A stretch of DNA of 64,000 nt from Edwardsiella anguillarum ET080813 (GCF_000264765.2 NZ_CP006664.1:1550001-1614000); one strand, 5' to 3'. Shown: positions 35,175-45,770, numbered from the stretch's first letter. Notes: generated by a model from the letters alone, not told the origin. Numbers and translations: made by a program.

Positions 35175-38100
35175 CTAGAAATCGGCATAGGGCCGCAGAG
35201 GCTGCGGCGGCAGATCCATGTCGCCCTGCCACCCCTGCATTGAGTAGCGCACATAGATAAGCGCATGGCTGGGGGTATAGTCCTTCGCCTGCTGAATATC
35301 GACCCCGGCGCCGACGAACCAGTGGCTGCTCAGCCGCCGCTCCACGATCGCCCGCAGGGTATAGCCGAAGCCGTTGCTGCTGCCGCCGTCGTCCGATGCG
35401 GCATAGTCAGGCACCGTCGTACTGTCGACCAGATTCTGCAGCGGGTAGCGCGCCTGCCGTGCCGTGTTGGCGTAGGACCAGGAGACCGATCCGCCCAGCT
35501 CCCACGACCAGTTCTCCGTGCGCTGGCGATAGTTGACGGGTATCCCGAACGACACATACTGCTGCGGACTGTAGTAGCCGCCCTGTCCCAGGGTATAACC
35601 GCTGAGATCCTTGTCGTAATGCCAGAGCATATTGCTGAGCCCAACGCTAACTCGACGGTTATCTTCATTGATCAGCTTGTAGTAGTAGCCCCCCATCCAG
35701 CGCATGCTGCTGTTGCTCTCGACGTTCTTGCCCTCCAGATAGTCGGCGCTCAGCGTGCCCCACAGGCCGTGCGGCCCGCCGCGATCGTAGCTGCCGCTCA
35801 GCGCGACGCCGTTGCGTCGGACACCGCCCCATACCGTGCCGGTATGGGGATCGCGCTGCCCCCCCATCGACAGCAGGGAGCTGGAGACCGGGCGGCGGTG
35901 GGCTTCCAGCGTCCAGCCAATATGATCCCAGCTACCGCTGTAGGCGATACCGCCCGCCCAGTCCACCACCTTCATGCCGATGGGCGTTGTCCCGATATCC
36001 ATCTGCCAGGCCCCATTATGCCAGCCAACGGCCAGGCTGGTTCCGGCGCCGCGCTGCCCCTCGCCGGCCGGACATCCCGTAACATAGCAGCTGCCAAACT
36101 TATCCTGGTAGGCGCCGCCCGATAGGCGGCCTGCATCCATATTGACCAGATCGCCGCGGAGGAAAAGGCGGCCATCGTACAGCGGCATATCGGCCTGCAG
36201 CATCGTCGTATGGGCCTTGAGATTGGAATAGCCTCCGGTGCCGCTAGAGCCCCAGTAGTCGTGCTCAAGGGTAAAGCGGACCTCCTGCTGACGATAGAGA
36301 TCGGCGCCGTCGGCGCGAACGCTGCGTTTTAACCAGTCATCCTGCGGCACAGTGCGCGTCAGGCGGGTAAACGCATCATTATCCTGCGGCGGCGTCTCAC
36401 TGATACCCGTGGCGACCATGGCCGAACGCAGATCGTTCTGCGCCCGCGCGGTTTGGCGCGACTGTACCGCCAGACGCGCATCGTCACGCAGCACCAGCGC
36501 CCCCGCCATGCCCGGCGTTCGGCGCGCCGCCGGCAGGAGCGAGTCAAAGATGCGCCGGGCCTGCTGCGGATCCCCGCTGGCGGCCCAGGCATTGGCGAGC
36601 CGGCGCTGTACGTTAAGATCGTCCGCCGCCGCCTGCGGCGGCCGGCGCCGCAGCGCCTCCTCGGCCGCGCGGCGATCGCCCTGCGCCACCCGCGTTTCAA
36701 TCACCCCTAAACGGGCATCGCTGTTCTGCGGATCGCGCGCCAGGACGCCCTGATATCCCGTCAGGGCATCCGTATAGTCATCCCGGGCCAGCGCCCAGTC
36801 GGCCAGCGTCAGATCAATCGCCGTGGTGGCGGGCTGGCGCTGTAAGTAAGCGATCGCTTGCTGCTCATGGCCGCCGTCGCGCAGACCGTTGGCGTAGTCG
36901 ACTATATGCTGGGCCTGCAGGCGCAGATCCAGCGCGCGCATGCCGTCGCTCCACTGCGCCGCGGGGATCCGGCGCAGCACCGCCTGAGCCTGATCGGGCT
37001 GACCTCGGGAGGAGAGATACAGCGCGCGGGCGTACACTTGGTCGCCGCTGTGGGAGAAACGCTGGTCCATGCGCTGCATCAGCGCATCGGCCCGCTCAGG
37101 CTGTCCGGCGCTGACCAGCGTACCGGCAAGCCGGTAGTTCAGCCAGACATCGTCCGGCGTCAGACGCTGCGCCTCATTCAGCTTTTCCAGCGCGCTGCCC
37201 CAGGCCTGACGCCCCGCCAGGGCCGCCGCCTGCTGCTGCAGCGCATCGCTTTGCAGCTCGCTATACGCCGACTGCATGGCCCGGCGCTGCGCCGCCGGCA
37301 GCTGCTGCAGGTAGGCCAGCGCCTTCTCCGGCGACTGCCGCTGGTAAAGACTCACTAACTTTCTCAGCGCACTGCCATTCAGCGGATCGTGCCGTAGCGC
37401 CAGGCGATATGAGTGCTCCGCCAGCGCTAAATCCCCCTGCGCCGCGGCCACATCCCCCAGACCGATCGGCCCGTAGGCATTCTCGCCATCCAGCGCCTGA
37501 GCCTGACGATATCGCTGCTGCGCCAGGGCGTATTGATGCGCCGCCAACGCCTCATCCCCCTGTTTAATCAGCAGCCAGTAGCGATTCGTCTTCAGCAGGC
37601 TTTGCCATTTGCTCAGCTGATCGCTGTGTGGATCGGCCGCGATAGCGCGTTCAAACAGGGCGATCGCCCGCTGACGATCGCCCTGCTGTGAATAGGTCTG
37701 CGCCAGCGCGCCCAGCGTCTCCGCATCGTTGGGATGCTGACGCAGCGTTTGCTGCAGCAGCGGCTGGGCCTTGCTGTCATTTCCGGCGGCAGCCTGCGCC
37801 AGCCCCGTACTGCGCGCCCGATACAGCGGATCCGCCAGCTGGGCTTGCTGCGTCTGCAGTAGAGCCTGTGCGTCGGCTACGGCCTGCGGCGCATCGTGAA
37901 ACACCTGAATATAACGCTGCAGGGCCGCCACGCTCTGCTCGCCCAGCGGCATACGCTGGATCTGCGCCATCCACAGAGAGGCGGCGCTATCGCGGGTGGC
38001 ACCGTCTGCCGCCATCTGCGTCAGCAAGGCGTAGGCCTGCGCCTCTTTTCCGTCAGCAAACAGCAGACCAATCAATGTCGTTTGCAGCGCAGCGCTGTTG

Positions 38101-38636
38101 GGATAGCGCTGATTAACGGCCTGCAGCGCCGCTATCGCCCGCGCAGTCTGCCCCGGCAGACGGGCGACCGTACGCCAGTACTCCGGCGCAAACTCCAGCG
38201 GAGGCGACATGCCGTGCCACAGTTTGTCATAGGCTGCAACGGCCGCCGCATACTGGCCGCCGGACGCCAGCAGGCGCGCCTGCTGCAGCCCCTGATGTCC
38301 CTCCGGCATACTCAGCGCCACCTGCATCCGCGCCGTTTGGCACACGGCGGCATCCGGTGCCGGACGGCACGACGTCTCGACAAGCTGGCTGGCTGCAGCC
38401 ATATCCCCCTGGCGCAGCAGCATGCGAATACGCGCCAGGATCACCTCGGGATCATCGGGCGCGATCATCATCAGACGGTTGAGCGACTGCGTTACCAGAT
38501 CGTAACGCTGCGAAGACTCGCCTATACGCACCTGCTGCAGCAGCCAGTCAGTCGCATTTACCTCGCTGGCGCACAGTGGCGCGCTCAGCGCCAACGTCAC
38601 CGGCAGGGCGGTCAGACTCAGTCGGAAACATCGCAT
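35175..38636 (-). CDS. bcsC: Cellulose synthase outer-membrane export subunit BcsC
   Basis: This 1153-residue protein matches E. coli BcsC (1157 aa). A signal peptide (cleavage near PLCAS, residue 24) is followed by about 750 residues of tetratricopeptide repeats, for example PNDAETLGALAQTYSQQGDRQ, forming a periplasmic alpha-solenoid. The C-terminal part from about residue 800 is a BcsC-type beta-barrel with alternating aromatic strands, ending YADF. It guides nascent cellulose through the periplasm and outer membrane. Its start overlaps the end of bcsZ by 19 bp. It is the last gene of the minus-strand bcs operon. Confidence 0.96.
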   Translation of the reverse strand: MRCFRLSLTALPVTLALSAPLCASEVNATDWLLQQVRIGESSQRYDLVTQSLNRLMMIAPDDPEVILARIRMLLRQGDMAAASQLVETSCRPAPDAAVCQTARMQVALSMPEGHQGLQQARLLASGGQYAAAVAAYDKLWHGMSPPLEFAPEYWRTVARLPGQTARAIAALQAVNQRYPNSAALQTTLIGLLFADGKEAQAYALLTQMAADGATRDSAASLWMAQIQRMPLGEQSVAALQRYIQVFHDAPQAVADAQALLQTQQAQLADPLYRARSTGLAQAAAGNDSKAQPLLQQTLRQHPNDAETLGALAQTYSQQGDRQRAIALFERAIAADPHSDQLSKWQSLLKTNRYWLLIKQGDEALAAHQYALAQQRYRQAQALDGENAYGPIGLGDVAAAQGDLALAEHSYRLALRHDPLNGSALRKLVSLYQRQSPEKALAYLQQLPAAQRRAMQSAYSELQSDALQQQAAALAGRQAWGSALEKLNEAQRLTPDDVWLNYRLAGTLVSAGQPERADALMQRMDQRFSHSGDQVYARALYLSSRGQPDQAQAVLRRIPAAQWSDGMRALDLRLQAQHIVDYANGLRDGGHEQQAIAYLQRQPATTAIDLTLADWALARDDYTDALTGYQGVLARDPQNSDARLGVIETRVAQGDRRAAEEALRRRPPQAAADDLNVQRRLANAWAASGDPQQARRIFDSLLPAARRTPGMAGALVLRDDARLAVQSRQTARAQNDLRSAMVATGISETPPQDNDAFTRLTRTVPQDDWLKRSVRADGADLYRQQEVRFTLEHDYWGSSGTGGYSNLKAHTTMLQADMPLYDGRLFLRGDLVNMDAGRLSGGAYQDKFGSCYVTGCPAGEGQRGAGTSLAVGWHNGAWQMDIGTTPIGMKVVDWAGGIAYSGSWDHIGWTLEAHRRPVSSSLLSMGGQRDPHTGTVWGGVRRNGVALSGSYDRGGPHGLWGTLSADYLEGKNVESNSSMRWMGGYYYKLINEDNRRVSVGLSNMLWHYDKDLSGYTLGQGGYYSPQQYVSFGIPVNYRQRTENWSWELGGSVSWSYANTARQARYPLQNLVDSTTVPDYAASDDGGSSNGFGYTLRAIVERRLSSHWFVGAGVDIQQAKDYTPSHALIYVRYSMQGWQGDMDLPPQPLRPYADF

Positions 38637-39739
38637 ACGGCACCCCAGTTTGGCACCAGTTCGCCCTGTAGATTAAAACGGTAACGCCGCTGATCCCATC
38701 CCAGGCCAAACAGCGTCAGGACTGAACTGTAGTAGTTATTGTTCCCCGGCAGGTTGTCTTTTACCCGCTGGCGCTGCGCCGCCAACAACGGGCTGTTGCT
38801 GGCGTCCAGAAACGGTAGCATGGCGGCAGAGAACCCGACGTTGCCTTCGCCCTGGGGCTGAGCGCCCAGCACGCTGACCTTTTCAGGGATATATCCCAGA
38901 CGCTCACTCAGCGCCACCATCGGCTGCCAGTGCTTCACCAGCGCGCGTTTGGCCGGAGCGCCGTCGGCCAGCATTCCCGCCCACAGATAGGCCCGGATAG
39001 CATCATAGCCGCTGATATAGGCCCGTCCCGGCGTCGGCAGCCAGCCCTTATTCCGCTGCCAGTTGGTCCAGTCCGGCACGATACCCTGCGGCGACGACGC
39101 CTCTAACATCCGCAATGCGCTGTACTGCAGGCGATTCCACGGCCCATGCAACGGCGCAAGCCGGGCCAGGATCTGCGGCGGCAGATAGCTTGGATTTACC
39201 GTCCACAGGGCGCCGGAGCGGAACCCCTGGCGCCCCGGCAGCAGCATCACGCCAACCCCTGGCAGGGAGACCACCTCCTCCCGGGCAATCCGCTCCAGCA
39301 GCTGAACGCCCAAATGCTGGTAGTCGGTATCCTGCCACAGACGTCCGGCCTCCAGCAGCACATAGGCCATCCACAGGTCGGCATCCGCGGCGGAGTTGTC
39401 ATCCAATACGCGCCAGCGTCCGTCATCATGGAGCCCCCACTTCCAGGCCGGCAAACGCTGGCTCAGGCTGCCCCGCGCCAGGTTATTCTGCGTCCAGGCC
39501 AATAGCTTAGCGAACAAGGCGCGATCGTTATTGACCAGGGCAAAGAACAGCGCATAGCTTTGCCCCTCCGAGGTGGTTATCTGGCGGGGAGAGCTGGGAT
39601 CGATAACCCGCCCGTCAGGGCTGATATAGCCCTGACGAAACTGTTCCCACTCATGCCATTTACAGGGCGCGCCAACGGCGGCGACGCTGACACACAGCAA
39701 TGTGGCAGCCATCAGTGCACGGCAGACCGACTCCTTCAT
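38618..39739 (-). CDS. bcsZ: Periplasmic endo-1,4-beta-glucanase BcsZ (GH8)
   Basis: The 373-residue glycoside hydrolase family 8 cellulase matches BcsZ (368 aa in E. coli). A signal peptide (cleavage near AAVGA) precedes the (alpha/alpha)6 barrel. The catalytic acid is E58 in TSEGQSYALFF, and the base aspartate lies in ISGYDAIRAYLW. It trims cellulose in the periplasm and is needed for efficient cellulose output. The gene lies 4 bases after bcsB and overlaps bcsC, consistent with one transcript. Confidence 0.96.
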   Translation of the reverse strand: MKESVCRALMAATLLCVSVAAVGAPCKWHEWEQFRQGYISPDGRVIDPSSPRQITTSEGQSYALFFALVNNDRALFAKLLAWTQNNLARGSLSQRLPAWKWGLHDDGRWRVLDDNSAADADLWMAYVLLEAGRLWQDTDYQHLGVQLLERIAREEVVSLPGVGVMLLPGRQGFRSGALWTVNPSYLPPQILARLAPLHGPWNRLQYSALRMLEASSPQGIVPDWTNWQRNKGWLPTPGRAYISGYDAIRAYLWAGMLADGAPAKRALVKHWQPMVALSERLGYIPEKVSVLGAQPQGEGNVGFSAAMLPFLDASNSPLLAAQRQRVKDNLPGNNNYYSSVLTLFGLGWDQRRYRFNLQGELVPNWGAVCDVSD

Positions 39740-39743
39740 GCGC

Positions 39744-42029
39744 TTATCTCCTATCGTCGGGATCCAGACGGCGGCGGCGCAGCATACGCGGCACTCGCCA
39801 CAGCACCAGGCTCACCAGAACAATCGCCAGCAGCGCCAAGGCCGCCAGAATGAACGGATGAGAGGAGAAGATATACCATAGGCGCTCCCACCAAGGCAGG
39901 TGGCCAACGTAGTAAATGTCGCCCACCCGCAAACTATTGACGCCGGAGGTGCGAATAATAGAGACCGAACCGTACATCGCCTCGGTTTTACCGCTGTCAA
40001 TCAAGGCATTATTAAGCAACTCATAGCCCGGCTGATCGTCTGCCAGCAGCGCCACCACGCTACGCTGCGCATTGAATGGAGACTGAAAACCGACGATGGC
40101 GGCCAGCGGCGCCGTCGCGCTGAGGGTCGTTTTCGCGGCGGCGCGCGTCGCGCCGGGATCCGGAATCGTGTTGTCCGTCGTCGTATTCATCGGGCTCTCC
40201 AGCCAGCTCTGCGTCGCGCTCACCAGCGCCGCAACCCGATCCGCGTCGCGCAGCGTCGGTGGAATACGCCCGATCAGTAGAATATCGCGATCCTTATCCT
40301 GCGCCTGCGCAACGTCGTCACTCAGGGTCACCGCCAGCGCCGGATAGCCGGTCTGCGCGCCGATGTTCCCCAGCGCCGACAGCAGGGTACTCACCTGTAC
40401 CGGCGAGGGTTTAGGCGCCACCACCACCAGGGTTTGCGACAGATCGGCCAGGCGGCTAAAGGGGAAACCAGCGTTGGCGAAGCTGCGCAGATCCGGCATC
40501 GCGATAAAGTGACGGAAACCGGAGAAATCAAGGGTCGAGGCGTCACCGATGGCCACGGTATTCGGCAACGGTTGATAAGAGACGCACTCGCCGTTGGAGG
40601 GCGTCAGATAGGGCACCACATAGTCAAAATCGAAGCGCAGATGGTTCTGAACCCCCAGCTTTATCGCGGGGATAGTGACGGCATCCATCTTATCAAACAA
40701 GCCCTGAATCAAAGGGATATGTAATAATGCACGCTCTTGATCTTCCGAGGGCAGTAGCGGGAAAGCCTGTAAAAATTGATTATTGATATTCACGGTCATA
40801 CGCGAACCGTCATTAAACGGCGGCTGGGTATAGCGGTACTTCAGATTCATATCCACATAGGCGTTGTGGAGCAAAAACAGATCCGGCGGCAGATTCAAAG
40901 TTAAGGATATCGGCGCCGGACGCACCCCGCTCGACTGTAGCTGATCGCGATAGCTTTGCAGCTCGCCAAAGGTGACCGGCCGGTCGGTCGGCACCCAGTT
41001 GGGCGCGTCATACGGCTGCCGCTGAGCGAGCGTCTCGACCCGATCGACGCGGGCGCTATCGCCGCGCAGCAGGATATCGCCCTGGGCAATCCCCCGCACC
41101 GCCGTCATCAGGTCGCGATCGTCACGCCCCATAATCAACAGCATCTTGATATAAGGATTATCCGGCCGGGAAATCATCGCCACCGTCGGCCCATCAACCG
41201 CCGGGTAGTCAGCTAAAAAGTCTGGACGCTGCGCATTAGTCGCAAACACCACCCCATGCCGATCCGGCAGCTGATTATACAGCACCGGAAAACGCTGACC
41301 GCGCCACTGCGCCTGCGCACCGAACCAGGATGCCAGCACCGCCGCGGCCTGCTGCTGCGCCAGATCCGGCTCGGCGGCGAACACCACCGGTAGCGTCAGC
41401 GGCACCTTGCTGGCGCTGTCAAAGAAGGGCCGGGGGAATAGGGATAAGTCGTTTTGCAGTAACAGGGACTGGGTCGTCAGCGTCAGGCTACTGCCCTGCC
41501 CGATGGCCAGCCACAGGGTCGGATGCCACTCGTTGTCGCACTGGCGGTAAGACTGATAGCGACCGACGAACTCCAGGCGAATGCGGTTAAAATCGGTAAT
41601 ATAGTGGGCATCTAGCGGCACCTGGACCTGATTGGCATGCCCTAACTGACTTTTATCGACCGCCACGGCGCCGACCAGGTCATCGTTGAGGAATACCTTA
41701 ACCTGAGATACCAGCGGCACCAGCGACGGCGACGGAGTAAACACCAGGTTAAGCATCGCATTGGTCACCAGCTGGTCGCGCGGCACCCCGAACTCCATAT
41801 AGGCATTGGGATTATCGCCGCGCAGTACTGTCGGCCCGGAGGCTAACCGGGTCAAATCCAGCGTCTGCGTCGAGACCGGTGCAGCCGAAGAATGCGCCGT
41901 TACCAGTGCCGCTGCGCCATCCGCCGCCGGCGCGCTATCTGACGCCGCTGGAAACGGAGACTGTGCCTGCGCCATCGTGCTGGAGCCCAGCGCGATGGCA
42001 GCCCACAACAGGTGTATCATCTTCATCAT
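39744..42029 (-). CDS. bcsB: Cellulose synthase periplasmic subunit BcsB
   Basis: The 761-residue protein has a signal peptide (cleavage near STMAQA), a long periplasmic part made of alternating carbohydrate-binding and ferredoxin-like domains, and a single C-terminal membrane anchor (about residues 725-745, FILAALALLAIVLVSLVLW). It partners BcsA and conducts the glucan through the periplasm. YQSYRQCDNEWHPTLW and NGECVSYQPLPNTVAIG are recognisable family blocks. The start at 42029 (ATG ATG) has GGAG six bases upstream. A 51-base gap separates it from bcsA. Confidence 0.95.
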   Translation of the reverse strand: MMKMIHLLWAAIALGSSTMAQAQSPFPAASDSAPAADGAAALVTAHSSAAPVSTQTLDLTRLASGPTVLRGDNPNAYMEFGVPRDQLVTNAMLNLVFTPSPSLVPLVSQVKVFLNDDLVGAVAVDKSQLGHANQVQVPLDAHYITDFNRIRLEFVGRYQSYRQCDNEWHPTLWLAIGQGSSLTLTTQSLLLQNDLSLFPRPFFDSASKVPLTLPVVFAAEPDLAQQQAAAVLASWFGAQAQWRGQRFPVLYNQLPDRHGVVFATNAQRPDFLADYPAVDGPTVAMISRPDNPYIKMLLIMGRDDRDLMTAVRGIAQGDILLRGDSARVDRVETLAQRQPYDAPNWVPTDRPVTFGELQSYRDQLQSSGVRPAPISLTLNLPPDLFLLHNAYVDMNLKYRYTQPPFNDGSRMTVNINNQFLQAFPLLPSEDQERALLHIPLIQGLFDKMDAVTIPAIKLGVQNHLRFDFDYVVPYLTPSNGECVSYQPLPNTVAIGDASTLDFSGFRHFIAMPDLRSFANAGFPFSRLADLSQTLVVVAPKPSPVQVSTLLSALGNIGAQTGYPALAVTLSDDVAQAQDKDRDILLIGRIPPTLRDADRVAALVSATQSWLESPMNTTTDNTIPDPGATRAAAKTTLSATAPLAAIVGFQSPFNAQRSVVALLADDQPGYELLNNALIDSGKTEAMYGSVSIIRTSGVNSLRVGDIYYVGHLPWWERLWYIFSSHPFILAALALLAIVLVSLVLWRVPRMLRRRRLDPDDRR

Positions 42030-42080
42030 GGGTATCTCCGTTGCTCCATAATAAGTTAGTGCCCACATACTGCATACACA

Positions 42081-44648
42081 CTACGTGGTCTGGCGTCCCG
42101 CTATCGGACGCGGTACAAAGGAAACCAGCCAAGCGCCCAAACACACCGCCACCATGATCGGCATGCGCCACGGTGCCGGGGCATACTCAGCCAGGCTACG
42201 GTAACCGCGCCCCACCAGGCGTAAAATGCCGACAAAACCACCGCCCAGATGATCCTCTGGGATGGCCTGCTGCCACAGCGCCCAGGTATCGGCGCGGGCA
42301 AAGGTGCACTGGATAAACGCAATATGCTGTGCGACGCTCAGTCCATCCAAACGCAGCCCAGCCCGTCGCCCCACGACCCGCGTTACCGCAACCGGAAACA
42401 CAAAACTCTCTTCCCCTTTCTGCAGCAGCAGAGAAATAGACTCACCTTCCCGTAGGCACAGACGCTCATCCGCCAGCTCAATACCCACGCCGCCGTCGGA
42501 ATAATCGTGCAGTGTGCAGGGGTAAAGATGTCCATCGTGGCGCATCAGGATTGCCGGCATCGCGATGTCTACTCGGTGCGCCTGACGGATCTGGCGCACC
42601 TCAACGGCGACCGCCGCTGCGCCGCCCAGAATAACGAGGTTGTAGATCACCCATCCGACAGTCAGCAGCACGGTAATTTGCTCATTCTGCGGGCCAAAAA
42701 ACAGACGCCAGGCACCAAACACCAGCCCCAGCACGCTCAATAACACCAGCGACAGATAGGGCGACGAAATAACCCAATCCATATGATTATGCGAGACCAA
42801 TCCCCCTTTCTGGGTCACATTGAAACGCCCTTTCTTCGGGTTGATCAGCGCCACCAGCGTCGGACGGGCGATATACCAGGCCAATACCGTTTCATAGATC
42901 TCATTCCAGTAAGAGTGACGATGGCGCCCCTGGAGGCGAATGCGCGCCAAGCTGGAATGAAACATATGCGGAATCACATACAGCACGATCGCCATCGCCG
43001 GCGCAAAAATAACGTAGGTGTGAAACAGCAGAAACGCCAACGGCGCGACCAGGAAGATCAGCCGGGGAATACCGGAGAGAAAATGCATCATGGCGTTGGC
43101 GTAGCACAAACGCTGCCCCAGGGTTAACCCTTTGCCCAAAAAGGGATTATCCAGGCGGAAAATCTGAGTCATGCCGCGGGCCCAGCGCATACGCTGGCCG
43201 ATATGTGCCGACAGGCTCTCCGTCGCCAGCCCGGCCGCCAGCGGAATGCGGATATAGGCAGATGTCCAGCCCTTACGGTGCAGGCGCAGCGAGGTATGCG
43301 CATCCTCGGTCACCGTCTCAACGGCGATACCGCCGACCTCATCCAGCGCCGTCCGGCGCAGCACCGCGCAGGAGCCACAGAAGAAGGTGGCATTCCACAT
43401 ATCGTTGCCATCCTGCAGCAGGCCATAAAATAGCTGGCCCTCATTCGGAGTGCGTCGGAAGTTCCCTAGGTTGCGCTCAAACGGATCCGGCGAGAAAAAA
43501 TGGTGCGGCGTTTGTAGTATCGCCAGCCGCGCATCGTGTAAAAACCAGCCCATGGTCAGCTGCAGAAACGTACGGGTGGGCACATGATCGCAGTCAAACA
43601 CCGCAACAAACTCACCTTTGATGCGCTTCAGCGCATAGTTTAAGTTACCGGCCTTGGCATGCTCATGGGTTGGACGCGCAAGATAGTGAACGCCAACCTC
43701 CTCGGCAAACTGGCGAAAGCTGTCACGGCCGCCGTCATCCAGCAGATAGATGTTGATCCGATCCCGAGGCCAATCGATCCCCAGCGCAGCGTAGATGGTG
43801 GGTTTAACCACCCTGAGATCTTCGTTATAGGTGGGGATCAGAACATCGACTATAGGCCATTGATCCATCGCCTTGGGCAAAGCCACCGGCGGGCGATTCA
43901 GCGGCCATACCGATTGAAAATACCCCAGTAGCAGCACGACCCAGGCATAGGTTTCAGCGGCTAACAGCAGCAGGCCACAGATCAGGCTGAAAGGGTCGTC
44001 CCAATTCAACGTTGAGGTATAGCGCCACCAGATGTAACGGCAAGAAATCGTAATGGACAGCAGTACTAGCAGCAGCGTGGTGAAGCGCCCGGGAATATGG
44101 CGGATCACCATCGCGCATCCCCACAGCAGCAGCACAAAGATACACTGTGACAGCAGGTCAAACGGCTGAGAAATACACAGTAACGCGAGTGCGGCCCCCA
44201 GCAGCGCCGACAGCGTCAATACAACCCGGCGCAAAGCATTAGGTAGCTCATCCAACCAGACCGATTCGCCCTTCCGCCGTCCCCATCGCGCCGGTAACCC
44301 CGCCAGCCACTGCAGGAAATGCCTGCTTACGCGGCGGAGAGCGCCCAGTAACGTTTCGGAATGCGGCCAGCGGGTCAACAATAGCCATATCGCCTGCAGC
44401 CCATATCGCACCGGATCGAGTGGACGGGGCCGCAGCGGATCGAGATGAGGAAACAACGCGGCCTGCTGCTGACGGATAGCCTGCCAAGCCGGCGACTCCC
44501 AATGCAGAAACAGCCACGCTAACGTAAGCCAGAAACAACCGCTTATCGCACCCGGCGACGTCGCGCCATGCGTGCGGCACGCCCGATAGCGCTGCGTCCA
44601 TGCCCGCCTGGCCGGCGCCGCCAGCAGCACATCCAACGCATGTATCAT
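42081..44648 (-). CDS. bcsA: Cellulose synthase catalytic subunit BcsA (UDP-forming, c-di-GMP-activated)
   Basis: The 855-residue inner-membrane GT2 enzyme polymerises UDP-glucose into beta-1,4-glucan. The catalytic motifs are all visible: LLDDGGRDSF, the DxD in VFDCDHVPTR, TED in VETVTEDAHTSL, and QRMRW in GQRMRWARG. Membrane segments flank the catalytic domain. A C-terminal PilZ domain has the RxxxR motif (RQAHR) and DYSDGGVG, so activation by c-di-GMP is expected. The start at 44648 overlaps the bcsQ stop (ATGA) and aligns with the E. coli N-terminus, which extends longer than in Komagataeibacter. Confidence 0.97.
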   Translation of the reverse strand: MIHALDVLLAAPARRAWTQRYRACRTHGATSPGAISGCFWLTLAWLFLHWESPAWQAIRQQQAALFPHLDPLRPRPLDPVRYGLQAIWLLLTRWPHSETLLGALRRVSRHFLQWLAGLPARWGRRKGESVWLDELPNALRRVVLTLSALLGAALALLCISQPFDLLSQCIFVLLLWGCAMVIRHIPGRFTTLLLVLLSITISCRYIWWRYTSTLNWDDPFSLICGLLLLAAETYAWVVLLLGYFQSVWPLNRPPVALPKAMDQWPIVDVLIPTYNEDLRVVKPTIYAALGIDWPRDRINIYLLDDGGRDSFRQFAEEVGVHYLARPTHEHAKAGNLNYALKRIKGEFVAVFDCDHVPTRTFLQLTMGWFLHDARLAILQTPHHFFSPDPFERNLGNFRRTPNEGQLFYGLLQDGNDMWNATFFCGSCAVLRRTALDEVGGIAVETVTEDAHTSLRLHRKGWTSAYIRIPLAAGLATESLSAHIGQRMRWARGMTQIFRLDNPFLGKGLTLGQRLCYANAMMHFLSGIPRLIFLVAPLAFLLFHTYVIFAPAMAIVLYVIPHMFHSSLARIRLQGRHRHSYWNEIYETVLAWYIARPTLVALINPKKGRFNVTQKGGLVSHNHMDWVISSPYLSLVLLSVLGLVFGAWRLFFGPQNEQITVLLTVGWVIYNLVILGGAAAVAVEVRQIRQAHRVDIAMPAILMRHDGHLYPCTLHDYSDGGVGIELADERLCLREGESISLLLQKGEESFVFPVAVTRVVGRRAGLRLDGLSVAQHIAFIQCTFARADTWALWQQAIPEDHLGGGFVGILRLVGRGYRSLAEYAPAPWRMPIMVAVCLGAWLVSFVPRPIAGRQTT

Positions 44649-45391
44649 GTCGCCTCCGCGCGCGCTGGGCGCTGGCCTGGCAGACGCTGTAATAGGCACC
44701 ATGCGGCCAGGTTGGTGGCCTCCTGCGCCGCCTGGGAATAGGGCGCATACTCACCGAGAGGCTGTTTACCTGCGGCAGCCTCGGCGACGGCCTCATCTCG
44801 GTGCATAACCAACGGCACCAATCTGGGCAGCGTCTGCTTCCACAGCAGGTAGAGATCCTCTTGCAATACGCTGCCGGGTAACAGCTGCGTGATAAGCAGG
44901 TGCGCATCATCGGGCAGCGCCTGACGATGCAAGCGCAAATGGCAGTTGGCATCCGGCATCATCAACAGCAGCAACAGCTCGCTGAACGCCGCCATTTGCC
45001 GAGATACGGGCGCATGCCCGCTGCCAATATCCAGGATGATCCAGTCGTAGGCCGCGCTTTGCGACGCAAAGGACGCCCGCCACTCAGCCTGGCTTACGCA
45101 GGCCGCTAGCGCAGGCAACTGCGCCGGATCCACCGTGCCGAAAGGCAGAACATCCAGCCCTTCGGTATAGCGCCAGGCCGTCGCCTGCCACGCACTGCCA
45201 TCCAACAGCGCCGCCGCCCAGCCCGCGCGATCGGCGAGCGGCAGGTTGAAATGCATACCCAGCTGAGCGCCGGGGCTGGCATCGACCACCAGCACCCGCT
45301 GTCCCAGACCATTGAGCGCCCAACCCAGCGCCGCGGCGGTACCGGTAGTTCCGACACCGCCGCGAATCCCCTGTAGCGCTACCGTTACCAT
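44645..45391 (-). CDS. bcsQ: Cellulose biosynthesis ATPase BcsQ (MinD/ParA-like)
   Basis: The 248-residue P-loop ATPase matches E. coli BcsQ (250 aa). The deviant Walker A motif is QGIRGGVGTTGTAAAL at residues 7-22, and the switch region VLVVDASPGAQLG and the DANCHLRLHRQALP block are conserved. In E. coli BcsQ forms a cytoplasmic complex with BcsR that docks on BcsA and is required for cellulose secretion. The frame is intact, unlike the stop-codon allele of K-12. Start 45391 follows homology and lies 5 bases after the bcsR stop. Confidence 0.94.
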   Translation of the reverse strand: MVTVALQGIRGGVGTTGTAAALGWALNGLGQRVLVVDASPGAQLGMHFNLPLADRAGWAAALLDGSAWQATAWRYTEGLDVLPFGTVDPAQLPALAACVSQAEWRASFASQSAAYDWIILDIGSGHAPVSRQMAAFSELLLLLMMPDANCHLRLHRQALPDDAHLLITQLLPGSVLQEDLYLLWKQTLPRLVPLVMHRDEAVAEAAAGKQPLGEYAPYSQAAQEATNLAAWCLLQRLPGQRPARAEAT

Positions 45392-45396
45392 ATGGA

Positions 45397-45588
45397 TTAG
45401 TCCCGTCGTTCTGCCAGCTGGCGACACTCTGCCAACAGCGGCCAGCGTTCCAACGCCTTGTTTACATGCTCTATCCGCACGATATTGACGTAATCAATAT
45501 CCATCATCCCGTAGATACGCTGTAACACGGCAAGATCTTCCGACGATGGCGGCGTCGGCGCCGTTCGATGCTTTGTTTGCTCGCTCAT
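45397..45588 (-). CDS. bcsR: Cellulose biosynthesis regulator BcsR
   Basis: The small 63-residue cytoplasmic protein matches BcsR (YhjR, 62 aa) through the central DIDYVNI and the C-terminal ALERWPLLAECRQ block. It partners BcsQ and is needed to assemble the synthase. It is the first gene of the minus-strand bcs operon. The start is uncertain: ATG at 45588 gives the family length, an ATG 12 bases upstream is also in frame, and neither has a strong ribosome-binding site. It is divergent from bcsE. Confidence 0.88.
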   Translation of the reverse strand: MSEQTKHRTAPTPPSSEDLAVLQRIYGMMDIDYVNIVRIEHVNKALERWPLLAECRQLAERRD

Positions 45589-45770
45589 TCTGCTAACCAT
45601 AAAAATTCAGCTATGGTTTAAGTGAGTATAGCAAGGTAGAAAAATGGCGCTGCCATAATGCAAAAGAGGGATGATAACCCACATTACTATCTAATAATTA
45701 ATTGATAGATAATGTTATTTTGCCTATGTCGGCATGGTGGAACACTCTATTCTCACAAAGTCGATATACC